From Trueperaceae bacterium (GTDB lineage: Bacteria > Deinococcota > Deinococci > Deinococcales > Trueperaceae): DNA of 64,000 bases. This document shows, in pieces, positions 1 through 8,864 of this stretch (position 1 is its first letter; each line of letters opens with the position of its first letter). Position numbers and translations under genes: made by a program. Under the pieces are notes generated by a model, which saw only the letters and a program-made list of their open reading frames with translations, did no database searches and was not told the origin of the DNA. The stretch lies in NCBI GenBank assembly GCA_036381595.1, contig DASVCN010000027.1, positions 1 to 64,000 of the forward strand, read 5' to 3'.

Positions 1-2502
1 TACAAAACGAAGTCTATAATGCTTCTGGAGCTCTGTATGTGGAAGCAACGTAATCTCGAACGGTTCGCGCCGTCTGGACGAATATATATTGCCGAGGCGC
101 GAGACGACTTTGGATTTCCAAACATCGCTGATGACCTTCGGCAAGAGAGACCACACACGATATGGGTAGATCTAGACGTCGAGGATGCTGGGGATCCGAT
201 TAGACAAGGAAATAAACTCGCTGAGGCAACAACAACTGCTCTTGGTTCACCACTCTTCGGCACCGGCATGCCATATTCTTATGGCTTATCAATTCTGCGG
301 AAGCACTTGGACATACTTGCTCCATTTACGTTCATCCTGTCCAATTCCGAGTATAGCGTGCAGTTAGCCAGCGCTTTTGCCGCTTTCTCAATAGATGAAT
401 CGACCGTCATTTTGCACTTCCAACATGTGCCGTCGCATTTCGAGGTGCCGCACAACGCCCGCATTTTTGAAAACGAGGACTTCAAGCTTCGGAAGTCAGA
501 TGCAGAACAGTTAGCAAGAGGCAGAATCAGTGGTGAACGCCTTGATGCCCTATTTCACCATTCTGATGGGGCGTACGAAAGGTTCCTCGTGCTTCTAAAT
601 AAGGAACTTGGGCTGCCCGCTCCACACCGTCCAAGTCCGACAGGGCCAGTGAAACTTGACGCTGTTCCGTCCGTAGATAGCGCTGCGCTCTTTAAGTCCC
701 TGGTGGAGGCGGAGTCTTGGATCGAGGCGTTCGAGGTTGCGGCGCGTAGCTTGCCAGATAGGGTGCCGGAGATCATTGATAGGGCAGGAGACGCCTTTAT
801 ATCCCGAGGACTCTTCAACCAGTTTTGGGACACATTCAAGATTCTTCCGAAGCCGATGCTAGAAGATGAACGCATAGCCTACTGGAAATACGCCGCTGCC
901 CTTGCGACTAACCGTCACCGGCGCCTGGAGCTTGAAGTGGGGGACTACCTTAAGTCGCATGACGCACCCGAACTGAGGGCTCTTGTCGCGATCAGCATAC
1001 CCAAGACAACTATGCTGGAAGAAGCTGAGAAAGCTTACGCTTTGCGTACAAACTCCATTACCACCCGGGCGCTCGGTTTTGCGCACTCGGTAACAGGTAA
1101 TCCAGACACCGGGATAGACTTTCTTCACAAAGCTAACGCACTAGCTCGTAAAGAAGATAACGGAAACCTGATAGTAGCGACTTCCAACGAACTTGCTATT
1201 GCTTACCAAATGGCCGGCAAGTATGCGGACGCATATCGGTGGGCATCGTGGGCTCTTGAGCAATTCACAGAATATGGGATGAATGAAGAAATCCGACGTC
1301 TTTCCATAATTGGGGAACTTGTCTACCCGGCCATGTTAATCGACCGTGCGGAAGCGGTCGCTGCACTAATTGACTCGCTAACGATTCCCGAGGAACTGCA
1401 CGGAATTCCCTCAGTGGAAGGAATAATTTCAACACTTGGTGACTACGCAATCCTTCAGGGCGACATGGACGAGGCTCTGCGGTATGCGCGGATCAATTTC
1501 AGTAACTTATCCCGGGAGTTGCGGGCTTATGCCACTTTCGGCCTCGTCCGCGCCCTTATTGCCGCTGGGAAGGATGCGGAAGCCCTTGAAATCGCCGATT
1601 CTACCTACTGCAGCGCCTATCACTCCTCGAAGGCAGAGAAACTAAGGTCAACCCTGGCGCTGGGAATGGCTCTAGCAGAGCATAAACCTAACGAAGCTAT
1701 TCCGTATCTTGCTTCGGCCCAATCTGGATTTCTTAGCTCTCTTAGCGGTCCTTACCTAGCGCAAGCCACGATCTACTTGGCTTCGGCCCAGATTAGAGTT
1801 GGTCGATTAGACGACGCTAGGTCTACCCTTGGCGCTGGAGAAGTGGCAATAAACGAACTCGCAGAGTCAGGCTGGTTACTTCTTGGCGGGACATCAAGTG
1901 AGTCTCAGTATGCGTGGGACCTTTGGAACGAAGACTCCACCCCTCTCGAGCTCCGATTCCTGGGCACACGCAAGATCAGGGTGAGACACCAGACGAAAGA
2001 CTATCCGATGCGGTGGTGCGAGATCCTCGCAGTACTCGCCTACCACCCCGAGGGACTCAACGGGGAACGGCTCTCGTTCCTCCTGCAGGGTGACGACGGG
2101 AACATGAGTACGTTGAAGGCCAACGTTTCACGGATGCGCAAGGATGTACCGGTTTCGTCCCGTCCTTATCAGATCGAGCTACCGTTCACGGCCGACTTCG
2201 TGGAGATGGACAAGGCGCTGCGTGAGGGACGAGTGCGCGACGCTCTCGAGCTGTATCACGGTCCCCTGCTCCCCGAATCCGACGCGCCGTTCGTAGTCGA
2301 GTTGCGTGACTATCTCGAGGAGACGTTGAGACAAGCGGCACTGAGCTCGGGCGACGCAGAAGTACTCCTGTCGCTGGCGAGAAAGCTCGGTGATGACCTG
2401 GAACTGTGGGAGGCCACGAGCCAGCGACTTTCGAAGAACGATCCTCTGTTGCCGCTCGCGAAGGCGCACGTGAAGCGGATACAGCGGTCCTGGGGCGGCT
2501 GA
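1..2502 (+). CDS. MalT/BTAD-type transcriptional regulator, probably 5'-truncated by the window edge
   Basis: Large regulator of about 830 residues. The last 190 residues resemble a winged-helix plus bacterial transcriptional activator (BTAD) domain, with a helix-turn-helix-like stretch after LELRFLGTRKIRV and a helical tail rich in Leu, Glu and Arg. The middle (about residues 230-620) is a run of TPR-like alpha-helical pairs. The N-terminus resembles the start of a MalT/STAND NTPase: the IWVDLDVEDAGDP stretch matches the usual W-x-S-L-D-x-x-D-N-D-P strand. Where a P-loop should lie I read EARDDFGFPNI, with no GKT/S. The frame is open from base 1 to the first ATG at 19, and MalT relatives have about 15 more residues before this point, so the true start is probably outside the window. 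Bases 1 to about 1900 use AT-rich codons unlike the rest of the window. Target genes are unknown; it converges on lnt with a 9 bp gap. Confidence 0.7.
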   Translation, partial: YKTKSIMLLELCMWKQRNLERFAPSGRIYIAEARDDFGFPNIADDLRQERPHTIWVDLDVEDAGDPIRQGNKLAEATTTALGSPLFGTGMPYSYGLSILRKHLDILAPFTFILSNSEYSVQLASAFAAFSIDESTVILHFQHVPSHFEVPHNARIFENEDFKLRKSDAEQLARGRISGERLDALFHHSDGAYERFLVLLNKELGLPAPHRPSPTGPVKLDAVPSVDSAALFKSLVEAESWIEAFEVAARSLPDRVPEIIDRAGDAFISRGLFNQFWDTFKILPKPMLEDERIAYWKYAAALATNRHRRLELEVGDYLKSHDAPELRALVAISIPKTTMLEEAEKAYALRTNSITTRALGFAHSVTGNPDTGIDFLHKANALARKEDNGNLIVATSNELAIAYQMAGKYADAYRWASWALEQFTEYGMNEEIRRLSIIGELVYPAMLIDRAEAVAALIDSLTIPEELHGIPSVEGIISTLGDYAILQGDMDEALRYARINFSNLSRELRAYATFGLVRALIAAGKDAEALEIADSTYCSAYHSSKAEKLRSTLALGMALAEHKPNEAIPYLASAQSGFLSSLSGPYLAQATIYLASAQIRVGRLDDARSTLGAGEVAINELAESGWLLLGGTSSESQYAWDLWNEDSTPLELRFLGTRKIRVRHQTKDYPMRWCEILAVLAYHPEGLNGERLSFLLQGDDGNMSTLKANVSRMRKDVPVSSRPYQIELPFTADFVEMDKALREGRVRDALELYHGPLLPESDAPFVVELRDYLEETLRQAALSSGDAEVLLSLARKLGDDLELWEATSQRLSKNDPLLPLAKAHVKRIQRSWGG

Positions 2503-2511
2503 CGCTGTGAA

Positions 2512-3897
2512 TCACCACCTCCGGCGGTGAAGCAGCTGGACCATCACGAGGCTCAAGGTCAGGAAGGTCGAGAAGTAACCGATCCATTCCCCGAACCGGA
2601 CATAAAGTGTCGTAGCTCCGTTCCGAGGTACTTGGGCTAGCAGAGCCTCCGCTTTTCCGTACTCGGTTGCGGCCAGCACCTGTCCATGCGGCCCGATAAG
2701 GGCACTGGGACCATGGGCCGACACGAAAACCAGGGGAAGTCCAGTCTCGACAGCTCGGAAGGCAGAGGTACGCAGGTGGAGACGCGGCGTGATCGTCTGC
2801 CGCGCGAACGAATCGTCGCTCAGGACCAGAAGTGCTTCGGCGCCCTGCAGGGCGAGTCTGCGGGCGAACTGTGGATAGAGCGAATCCAAGCAGATCAAGG
2901 GCGCGGACCAGATGCCTCCCCAGTGGCCGACAGTCAACCTGGTACCGGGACTGAACGCCGACTCTCCAATGGGTACGGGCGCGAGTTTGTCGAAGACGGC
3001 TACCGCACTCCTGCCCGAAACACGAACGACCGAGTTGTATCGCTTCCCATCGCGCGTCGAGATGGCTCCGCTCAAAAGGTCTGGCCGGTCGAACGCATAG
3101 GTCCCAAACCCGGAGGAGAGGGCCGGTACGGGTCCGGCGGGTAGTGCGCCTTCGGGCCACACGATGAGGTCGGCCTCCATCACCTCCTGGCCCAGAGTGG
3201 ATAGCCTCCCCTCGATCACTGCCTGTGCCCGGTCCAGTTCTCCGGCCAACTCGTACCAACTCGACTCCAGGGCCGGTTGAACTATCCCGATCGTTGCCTT
3301 GGGTGCCTGATCGACTTCCTCTGTGGTGAACCGTGGGATCGTGCAAGCGATCACGAGAGCTAGGGGCAGCAGGAGTCGAGAGTAGCGGCGCGATAGTACC
3401 GCTCGGTAGACACCGACGTTCACAACCAGTACCGCCAGCGTCACGGCACTCATGCCGCCGATGCTGGCGAGCAACATCAAGGGACCGTCGAACTGGGTGT
3501 AACCGAGGGCGACGGGAGACGCGAGCTGACCCCAGATCTCCCGCCGGCTCGCAATGAACTCCGAGGCGGTCCACAGGAAGGGGAGAAGCCAGAGGGTCGG
3601 GCGGCCTTTCCACTCCTTGGCCAGCAGATGGTGGAGGAAGCCGGGGAGCATGGCGCTTGGAGCGGCCAGCAGGATGAGCAGAGGGAAGGACCAGGGTATC
3701 GCCGGGGCCGCTCCCTCGAAAGCCGTCAGGAGGAGCCCAACTTGTGCGATGAAGGTCCAACGGCCTGCTTGAAGCGGAGTCCGGGCCAGACGCAGGGCGT
3801 GGCATAGCGGGATCAGCGCGATGCAAGCTACCAGGCCCGGCAGTATGCCCCTGGCGCACAGCATGAGGACGAAGCCGCTGAGCGCAGCCCAATGCAT
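2512..3897 (-). CDS. lnt: Apolipoprotein N-acyltransferase
   Basis: Transfers a third acyl chain from phospholipid to the N-terminal Cys of diacylated lipoproteins in the inner membrane. The first 190 of 461 residues are hydrophobic with several membrane spans. Residues 200-430 form the carbon-nitrogen hydrolase domain with the expected triad: Glu249 in VWPEGA, Lys304 in DKLAPVPIGE and Cys336 in PLICLDSLYP. The residues after the Cys read L-D rather than the usual Y-E, and the usual NDAWFG-like loop reads SDDSFA, so this copy is divergent. It starts 6 bp after the C39-like gene with GGGATG as possible ribosome binding site, so it is probably cotranscribed with it. The window has several lipobox proteins that could be substrates. 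Identity is good; activity with the altered loop is less certain. Confidence 0.85.
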   Translation of the reverse strand: MHWAALSGFVLMLCARGILPGLVACIALIPLCHALRLARTPLQAGRWTFIAQVGLLLTAFEGAAPAIPWSFPLLILLAAPSAMLPGFLHHLLAKEWKGRPTLWLLPFLWTASEFIASRREIWGQLASPVALGYTQFDGPLMLLASIGGMSAVTLAVLVVNVGVYRAVLSRRYSRLLLPLALVIACTIPRFTTEEVDQAPKATIGIVQPALESSWYELAGELDRAQAVIEGRLSTLGQEVMEADLIVWPEGALPAGPVPALSSGFGTYAFDRPDLLSGAISTRDGKRYNSVVRVSGRSAVAVFDKLAPVPIGESAFSPGTRLTVGHWGGIWSAPLICLDSLYPQFARRLALQGAEALLVLSDDSFARQTITPRLHLRTSAFRAVETGLPLVFVSAHGPSALIGPHGQVLAATEYGKAEALLAQVPRNGATTLYVRFGEWIGYFSTFLTLSLVMVQLLHRRRW

Positions 3898-3903
3898 CTG
3901 CCG

Positions 3904-4422
3904 TCATCCCTGCGGGAGTGCCCGGAAAAGGAAGATGCGCCGGGTCCACTCCCGCTCGAAACGCCCGACCTCCAACAGCACTCGGCCCCTCGCCGGATCG
4001 GCGAGCTGAACGAAGCCATCCAGCTCGCGTTCCAGGACAGCGAAATGACCAGTCGTACCGGTCAAGTGCACCACCGCGGGGAGAGGCAGCGCGTTAAGGA
4101 CCGTCTCGTCAGGGACACTGAACCAGCTTCCAGCGAACCCGTGAAGTTCTGCCACTCTGCCGAACTCCGCAAGACTCATGCCGCCCGGCTGGAGTTCTGC
4201 CTCCTCTGCAACTTCCGCCGCTGAAACCTGCACCCCCTCGCGGGCGAGAAGGGTAGCGATGACCGCTGGCCCGCAGTAGTTCGGCTCGTACTGCTCGACC
4301 ACGCCCTCCCAGCCCAGCTCGAGCCACGGTTCCTCTGGTGAGAGGCTGCGAACGACGTCGAAGGCGCTGGGCAAGCCGGCGAGCACGACCAGGAGGAGTG
4401 AAAGGAGCTGGCTGCCCTTCAT
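3904..4422 (-). CDS. Secreted C39-like cysteine peptidase
   Basis: 172 residues. A signal peptide or N-terminal anchor spans residues 1-20. The papain-like C39 fold has a complete visible triad: Cys50 in the NYCGPA motif, His126 in GTTGHFAVL and Asp142 in LADPARGR. C39 domains usually cleave double-glycine leader peptides and sit in ABC exporters; this is a free-standing exported form with no transporter domain. I found no double-glycine substrate peptide or exporter next to it. It lies between a LuxR-type regulator (15 bp upstream) and lnt (6 bp downstream) on the same strand, so envelope peptide or lipoprotein processing is a reasonable guess only. Some C39-like domains are inactive, but here the triad is intact. 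Confidence 0.72.
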   Translation of the reverse strand: MKGSQLLSLLLVVLAGLPSAFDVVRSLSPEEPWLELGWEGVVEQYEPNYCGPAVIATLLAREGVQVSAAEVAEEAELQPGGMSLAEFGRVAELHGFAGSWFSVPDETVLNALPLPAVVHLTGTTGHFAVLERELDGFVQLADPARGRVLLEVGRFEREWTRRIFLFRALPQG

Positions 4423-4437
4423 GTTCGTGCCGGGCGG

Positions 4438-4995
4438 TCACTCGCTGCCGCTCGCCGAAGGCGACTTCGCGCCCATCAGGATCGCCACGTACTGCGCCCT
4501 GCTGTCGTAACCGAGTTTGCAGAGGATGTTCGAAACGTGAGCGTTGACGGTCTTGTGGCTTATCCGCAACTGGCGCGCGAGTTCGCGGGTGTCGTGACCC
4601 ATGAGCAGGAGTCTGGTGACCCGCAACTCCATGTAGGTGAGACCGGAGTCGTACTGATAGATCCGCTGTGCCGCCGAGGCAGCGTAGACCGCACCGAGCA
4701 GGGAGTTCTCGTCGGTGCAATCGACGACCGCGCTCAGGTGGTACGACCCCAGGCAATCCAGGTAGGCGGGGTGGTGCGCTTGGGTGCAGACGACGGTATG
4801 AGAGCGTTCGAATGAGTTGAGCGGTTCGAGCTGCCCGAACGCCCAGGTGAGTGGGAAGTCGAGCACGACCTTAGCGACGCCATGTTTGAACTTCTCGGTA
4901 GTAGGCATACCGGCTCGCGCCAGAACTCCCTCGACGAGAGGCCGAAATGAAACGTGCGACGTGTGCAGTTGAACGGCAGCTGAGATCGCGCTCAT
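4438..4995 (-). CDS. LuxR-family regulator with degenerate receiver-like N-terminus
   Basis: 185 residues. The C-terminal 65 residues form a LuxR/FixJ helix-turn-helix, including TRELARQLRISHKTVNAHVS and a conserved KLG. The N-terminal 110 residues have the length and strand-helix rhythm of a receiver domain; an Asp sits in VVLDFPL, but the place of the conserved Lys reads VVDC, so phosphorylation is doubtful. The start is set by an excellent AAGGAGGA ribosome binding site 9 bp upstream. It is the first gene of a minus-strand set with the C39-like peptidase and lnt and probably regulates its own cluster. No kinase gene is adjacent. Confidence 0.75.
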   Translation of the reverse strand: MSAISAAVQLHTSHVSFRPLVEGVLARAGMPTTEKFKHGVAKVVLDFPLTWAFGQLEPLNSFERSHTVVCTQAHHPAYLDCLGSYHLSAVVDCTDENSLLGAVYAASAAQRIYQYDSGLTYMELRVTRLLLMGHDTRELARQLRISHKTVNAHVSNILCKLGYDSRAQYVAILMGAKSPSASGSE

Positions 4996-5308
4996 CGGTC
5001 TTCCTCCTCCTTGAAGTGTTTTGTGGAGTCATGCTGGGGAGAAGCCGGTTGTGAAGGGGTTGCCGGAATCGACGACAACCCGCTTGTCAACGTTATCGAA
5101 CGCGAGCCGAGAAAGCGCGTCTGGTGGCGGCATGTCCAGGCCAAAACCGTCACAACCTGCTCGGCTGACTCGACGCATGACCCCGCCTCGCGAGTCGAAA
5201 GACCAGAGGTTTTACACCATTGCCGGAGCGAGAGCAGTCGTAGCTACGGCTCCCGCCTACCCCGCCGTGGCCCAGCCGGCAGCTTCTGTCGCCTGGGGCA
5301 GAACTACT
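4996..5308. other. Intergenic region upstream of the LuxR gene, with inverted repeats
   Basis: No convincing gene in these 313 bases. On the minus strand a perfect TTGACA lies at 5085-5090, but no good -10 box follows at 16-18 bp, so I do not call a promoter. GACAA-N5-TTGTC (5074-5088) is an inverted repeat overlapping that hexamer and could be an operator for the LuxR-type regulator. The part nearest 5308 is downstream of pepF; I see no clear T-tailed terminator. Confidence 0.35.
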
Positions 5309-7129
5309 TCAGCTGACGAACTTCTCGACCAACCGCTCGAACTCGACCACCCTGTCGGCGAACACCGACAGCGAGCCTCGCCAGAAGTCGACGTCCTCGA
5401 TGTCGATACCGAACTCACGGCCCAACACGGCAGCGTCGGCCATCCCCGTAGAGGCGAGCAGTTTCTCGTAACGCTCCTGGAAACCGGACGGCTCGTCCCG
5501 GAACACGCGGTAGAGGCCCATGCCGAACAGCAGACCGAAGGTGTAGGGGTAGTTGTAGAAGGAGCGGTTCGAGCTGTAATAGTGGCCTTTGTGCGCCCAC
5601 ATGAGGGGGTGCCGCTCGTTCGCCTCGAGGGCGTCACCGTAGGTCGCCTCCTGCGCTTCGAGCATCAACTCCTTCATCTCGGTCACCGACAGTTCCCGTT
5701 CGGCGCGCCGCTCGAACACTCCGGCCTCGAAACGGAAGCGTGAGTCGATATCGACCACGATCTGGTTGGTGCCAACGAAGTCCTGCTCGAGGATCTCCAG
5801 CCGCGACCGATCGTCGGCCTCCTCTAGCATGGCGTTGAGGATGAGGGTCTCGCAGAAGATCGAGGCGGTCTCGGCCAGGGTCATAGGTGTAGTGCGCTGC
5901 ATATTGGTGCGACCGAAACGGAACATGCAGTCGTTGTGGAAGCCGTGACCCAACTCGTGGGCGATAGTGAATACGTCGTCGAGCCGGCCGCCGAAGTTGA
6001 GCAGGATCCGCGACTCCTTCCTGCCCGGGATCGACATGCAGTAGGCGCCGTTCACTTTGCCCTTGCGGGAAGGGGCATCCATCCACGCCTCGTCGAAGGC
6101 TCGGGAGGCGAAGCCTGCCAGTCGGTCCGAGTAGCGAGAGAAGTTCTCCACCACGAACTCCCTGGCCTCCTGCCAGCCGAAGCTGCGTCCCTTGCCCACC
6201 TCGATCGGCGCGAAAAGGTCGTACCATGCGAGCTTCTCGCGGCCAAGGAACCGCGCCTTGGCCTTCATGTAGCGGCGGAAAACGGGGAAGTTCTCGCGCC
6301 TCGCCTGCTGTAGAGCGTCCAGGCTCTCTCTCGTCATCGCGTTTACGAAGAGCGACTCGGCCAACGGGCTCTCCCAGCCCCGTCTCTTGGCCAGTTCGCC
6401 AACCTGCCCCTTTATCGAGTTCATCGCCGCCGCGTAGGCAACCTCATGTTCCGAGAGCAGTTCGAGTTCGGCCTCGTACGCAGCCTTTCGCACCGAGCGG
6501 TCGACTTCGTACTGGAGCTGCTTGAGTTCGGCGACGTTGTACTCCGCTTCGTCCCGACCCGGGATCGCTGCCGTCACCGTCTCGCGGCTTATCAACGCGC
6601 CGTGCAGCTGGGCCCAGGCGCTGCCACCGCTGTTGTCGAGCACCGCGGCCAACTCCTCGGCCTCCTGTCCCATGAGGTGCTCTGACAACTTCCGGTACCG
6701 CTCCAGCGTGTAGCGATGGCCGCGGGCGAGTTCCGAGTCTGCCACCGCCGCCTCTAGGTCTACGTTTCCCAGCCATGCGCTGAAGCGCTTGAAGAGGATC
6801 GACAGCTTGTTGCCCAACGGCTGCAGTTTCGAGCGCTTCGCCCGTGCCTGATCGTCGAAGGCGTCGGTATCGATGCGGCCGTGCAGGTAGGCGCTCAGGT
6901 CGCGCTGGCGCACGAGGATGTACTCGATGCGGCTCAGGAACTCCTCGATCACCTTCCCGGGGCGTGAGTCGGTCGAACCGCTCTCGCCGATGCCGCGTTC
7001 TTCCATGTAGGCGGCGAGATCGGCGATCGCGCCCTGAAGCTCGTCGACGGCTTGCTCGAAGTCGGGCCCGTCGAGATCGGAAAATATGGTGTCCAGTCGC
7101 CAGCGAGGCAGTTCGGCAGTTGTCGTCAT
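5309..7129 (-). CDS. pepF: Oligoendopeptidase F family (M3B) metallopeptidase
   Basis: Cytoplasmic zinc oligopeptidase that degrades short peptides. The active site AHELGHGFHND (HExxH) is in the C-terminal half, followed by the downstream Glu region in TLAETASIFCETL. The size of 606 residues matches the family. I place the start at 7129 (MTTTAELPRW) because AAGGAGAGAC precedes that ATG; an in-frame start 27 bp further upstream has no ribosome binding site. No signal peptide. It follows the two-span membrane protein gene on the same strand by 55 bp. A second M3 peptidase, of the M3A type, is at 26824-28869. Confidence 0.93.
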   Translation of the reverse strand: MTTTAELPRWRLDTIFSDLDGPDFEQAVDELQGAIADLAAYMEERGIGESGSTDSRPGKVIEEFLSRIEYILVRQRDLSAYLHGRIDTDAFDDQARAKRSKLQPLGNKLSILFKRFSAWLGNVDLEAAVADSELARGHRYTLERYRKLSEHLMGQEAEELAAVLDNSGGSAWAQLHGALISRETVTAAIPGRDEAEYNVAELKQLQYEVDRSVRKAAYEAELELLSEHEVAYAAAMNSIKGQVGELAKRRGWESPLAESLFVNAMTRESLDALQQARRENFPVFRRYMKAKARFLGREKLAWYDLFAPIEVGKGRSFGWQEAREFVVENFSRYSDRLAGFASRAFDEAWMDAPSRKGKVNGAYCMSIPGRKESRILLNFGGRLDDVFTIAHELGHGFHNDCMFRFGRTNMQRTTPMTLAETASIFCETLILNAMLEEADDRSRLEILEQDFVGTNQIVVDIDSRFRFEAGVFERRAERELSVTEMKELMLEAQEATYGDALEANERHPLMWAHKGHYYSSNRSFYNYPYTFGLLFGMGLYRVFRDEPSGFQERYEKLLASTGMADAAVLGREFGIDIEDVDFWRGSLSVFADRVVEFERLVEKFVS

Positions 7130-7184
7130 GTCTCTCCTTACTTTCCGACGGCCCACGAGGTAGGCAGTCCGGGCACAGCACCTC

Positions 7185-7814
7185 TCAGCGGTCGCTAGTG
7201 ACCTCTCTTATCAGCAGTCCGCTGTTCGAGACGCGCACCTGGTAGGTGCCGCCGTCGCTGATCTCGAGGAACGTCGCCGAGCCGTACTCGGCGTCGACCA
7301 ACCGTGACACGAATTCGTAGCGACGAGCCAGGTCGAAGAGGTCTACTGGCCCCTCGTCGGCGAGGCTGTAAACGGTGCGAGGCGAGGTCTGTTCGTCGTC
7401 GAGGTTGCGGTAGCGCCCGGCCACCCTGTCGAGTTGGTATCCGGTGCTCAGGCCCAGGAGGTTGGCGCGCGGGTGCCACTTGAGAATGCGTGCGTCCACG
7501 TAGAGCTGGTCGCCGGCCAACTGGTAGGTGGCCTCCTCGCCGTCAGGGAAGGTGAAGTGGGCAGAGAACCGCTGTTCGCCTTCCTGATCGATCTCGACCG
7601 TGGCGGCGGTCCGCTCGGCCGTTAGGGCCCGGTAGCCGTTCATGCCCACGGCCACGAGGCCGAAGAGGCCGGCGACGGCGAGGAGCAGTACGGAAACCAC
7701 GACTTGCAGGATGCCGCCCCCGGTGCGGCCCTTGAAGAAGGCGACGAGCGCCATGATCAGGAAGATGATGGCCAGCAGTGCCGGCAGGGCGGCCGCCAGC
7801 CAGAGGAGTTCCAT
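7185..7814 (-). CDS. Two-span membrane protein, function unknown
   Basis: 209 residues. The first 65 hold two hydrophobic segments (about 3-27 and 36-60) separated by a short basic FFKGRTGG turn. The remaining 145 residues are soluble and beta-rich, with FHF/LD-type strands and conserved-looking ILKWHPRANLLGL and YRLD-like patterns. It resembles short proteins sometimes annotated as cation/multidrug efflux pumps, but I see no transporter fold and would not use that name. The soluble part would face one side of the membrane. A TATACT box ends 6 nt before the ATG, so the mRNA is predicted leaderless. Confidence 0.7.
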   Translation of the reverse strand: MELLWLAAALPALLAIIFLIMALVAFFKGRTGGGILQVVVSVLLLAVAGLFGLVAVGMNGYRALTAERTAATVEIDQEGEQRFSAHFTFPDGEEATYQLAGDQLYVDARILKWHPRANLLGLSTGYQLDRVAGRYRNLDDEQTSPRTVYSLADEGPVDLFDLARRYEFVSRLVDAEYGSATFLEISDGGTYQVRVSNSGLLIREVTSDR

Positions 7815-7820
7815 TCGGCG

Positions 7821-7826
7821 AGTATA
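7821..7826 (-). promoter_or_regulatory. -10 box TATACT, leaderless promoter
   Basis: TATACT on the minus strand, 6 nt from the ATG at 7814. A start site 6-7 nt downstream of the -10 falls on the start codon. No Shine-Dalgarno sequence is present. Confidence 0.6.
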
Positions 7827-7901
7827 ACGTCAGCGCCGCTGCCCCGAACTTCGGGAGTACGGGGTCAGGCGAGGAGGACCTCCCTGCCGCCTCGAGAGTG
7901 C

Positions 7902-8840
7902 TCAGAGGTCTTCTGCGCCTTGCGGGGGCCACTCCCCGCCCAGTCGCAACCAGGCGTCGACCATGTCGGCCGGAACCTGCGCGACGAACGTGATCGCATT
8001 GTTGTCGTGGGGGTGGGGGATGGTGAGGCGGTGGGCGTGCAGGGCCTGACGTTCGATCACCTCGGAGGGACGCCCATAGACCTGATCGCCCAGTATCGGC
8101 GTGCCCAGGTGGGCGAGGTGCACCCTTATCTGGTGCGTGCGGCCCGAGTGGGGCTTCGCCTTCAGGAGCAGGTGACCGCGAGTGCGGGCCACAACCCAGA
8201 AGCGCGTCGAAGCGCTCTTGGCGTTGCTGCCGCCTACCGTCATGCTCTGCCGCTTGACGGGATGCCGGCCGATCGGCGCGTCGACGAGTACCTCCTCCTC
8301 GAGGTCGCCGGTTGCGATGGCTACGTACTCCTTCTCGGTGAGCCGCTTCTTGAACGACATCGACATGTGGCGATGCGCTTCGTCGTTCTTGGCTACCACC
8401 ATCACGCCGGAGGTGTCGCGGTCGAGACGGTGGACGATGCCGGGCCTGTAGTCCTCGTCGTTCGGATCGAAGAGACGGTCCTTGGAGAGTTGCATGCGCC
8501 CCAGCAAGGCGTTGACCACGGTGCCGTTTCGGACGGTCGCGGTCGGGTGGGCGGTGACGCCCGGCGGTTTGTTGATCGCAGCCAGGTCCTGGTCCTGATA
8601 GATGATGTCGATCGGGATGTCCTCGGGTTCCACCATGATCGGCCGCGGCGGAGGCAGGGTCACCGAGACTATCTCGTCGCCGGTCAGCTTCAGTGCCGCC
8701 TTTCCCACCGGACGCCCGTCGATCTGAACGTAACCCTCGTTGACCAATTCTTTTGCATAGGTGCGCGAGAGTTCGAGCGCGAGCGCGATGGCGACGTCCA
8801 GCCGCTCGCCCGCCGGCGCCTCGAATGTCCGGTACTCCAC
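7902..8840 (-). CDS. rluD: RluA/RluD-family 23S rRNA pseudouridine synthase
   Basis: Isomerises uridines in rRNA; the RluD subtype acts on helix 69 of 23S rRNA. 312 residues: an S4 RNA-binding domain at about 10-75 (SRTYAKELVNEGYVQIDGR) and the catalytic domain with the signature HRLDRDTSGVMVVAKN, whose Asp is the nucleophile, plus SGRTHQIRVHLAHLG. I choose GTG at 8840 as start because TAGACT ends 7 nt upstream, the pattern of predicted leaderless genes here; this gives MEYRTFEAPAG as N-terminus. It is divergent from plsX. Exact uridine specificity (RluD, RluC or RluA) cannot be fixed from motifs. Confidence 0.9.
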   Translation of the reverse strand: MEYRTFEAPAGERLDVAIALALELSRTYAKELVNEGYVQIDGRPVGKAALKLTGDEIVSVTLPPPRPIMVEPEDIPIDIIYQDQDLAAINKPPGVTAHPTATVRNGTVVNALLGRMQLSKDRLFDPNDEDYRPGIVHRLDRDTSGVMVVAKNDEAHRHMSMSFKKRLTEKEYVAIATGDLEEEVLVDAPIGRHPVKRQSMTVGGSNAKSASTRFWVVARTRGHLLLKAKPHSGRTHQIRVHLAHLGTPILGDQVYGRPSEVIERQALHAHRLTIPHPHDNNAITFVAQVPADMVDAWLRLGGEWPPQGAEDL

Positions 8841-8847
8841 GGCCGCC

Positions 8848-8853
8848 AGTCTA
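8848..8853 (-). promoter_or_regulatory. -10 box TAGACT of rluD
   Basis: TAGACT on the minus strand, 7 nt before the rluD GTG. Predicted leaderless. It lies in the 71 bp divergent region shared with plsX. Confidence 0.55.
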
Positions 8854-8864
8854 TCGGACCAGCG

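Noticed and set aside
2186-3949. A 587-codon open frame antisense to the regulator end and lnt
   Set aside because: It is Arg/Pro/Ser-rich with no domains, overlaps two clear genes and lacks a binding site; a GC-bias shadow.
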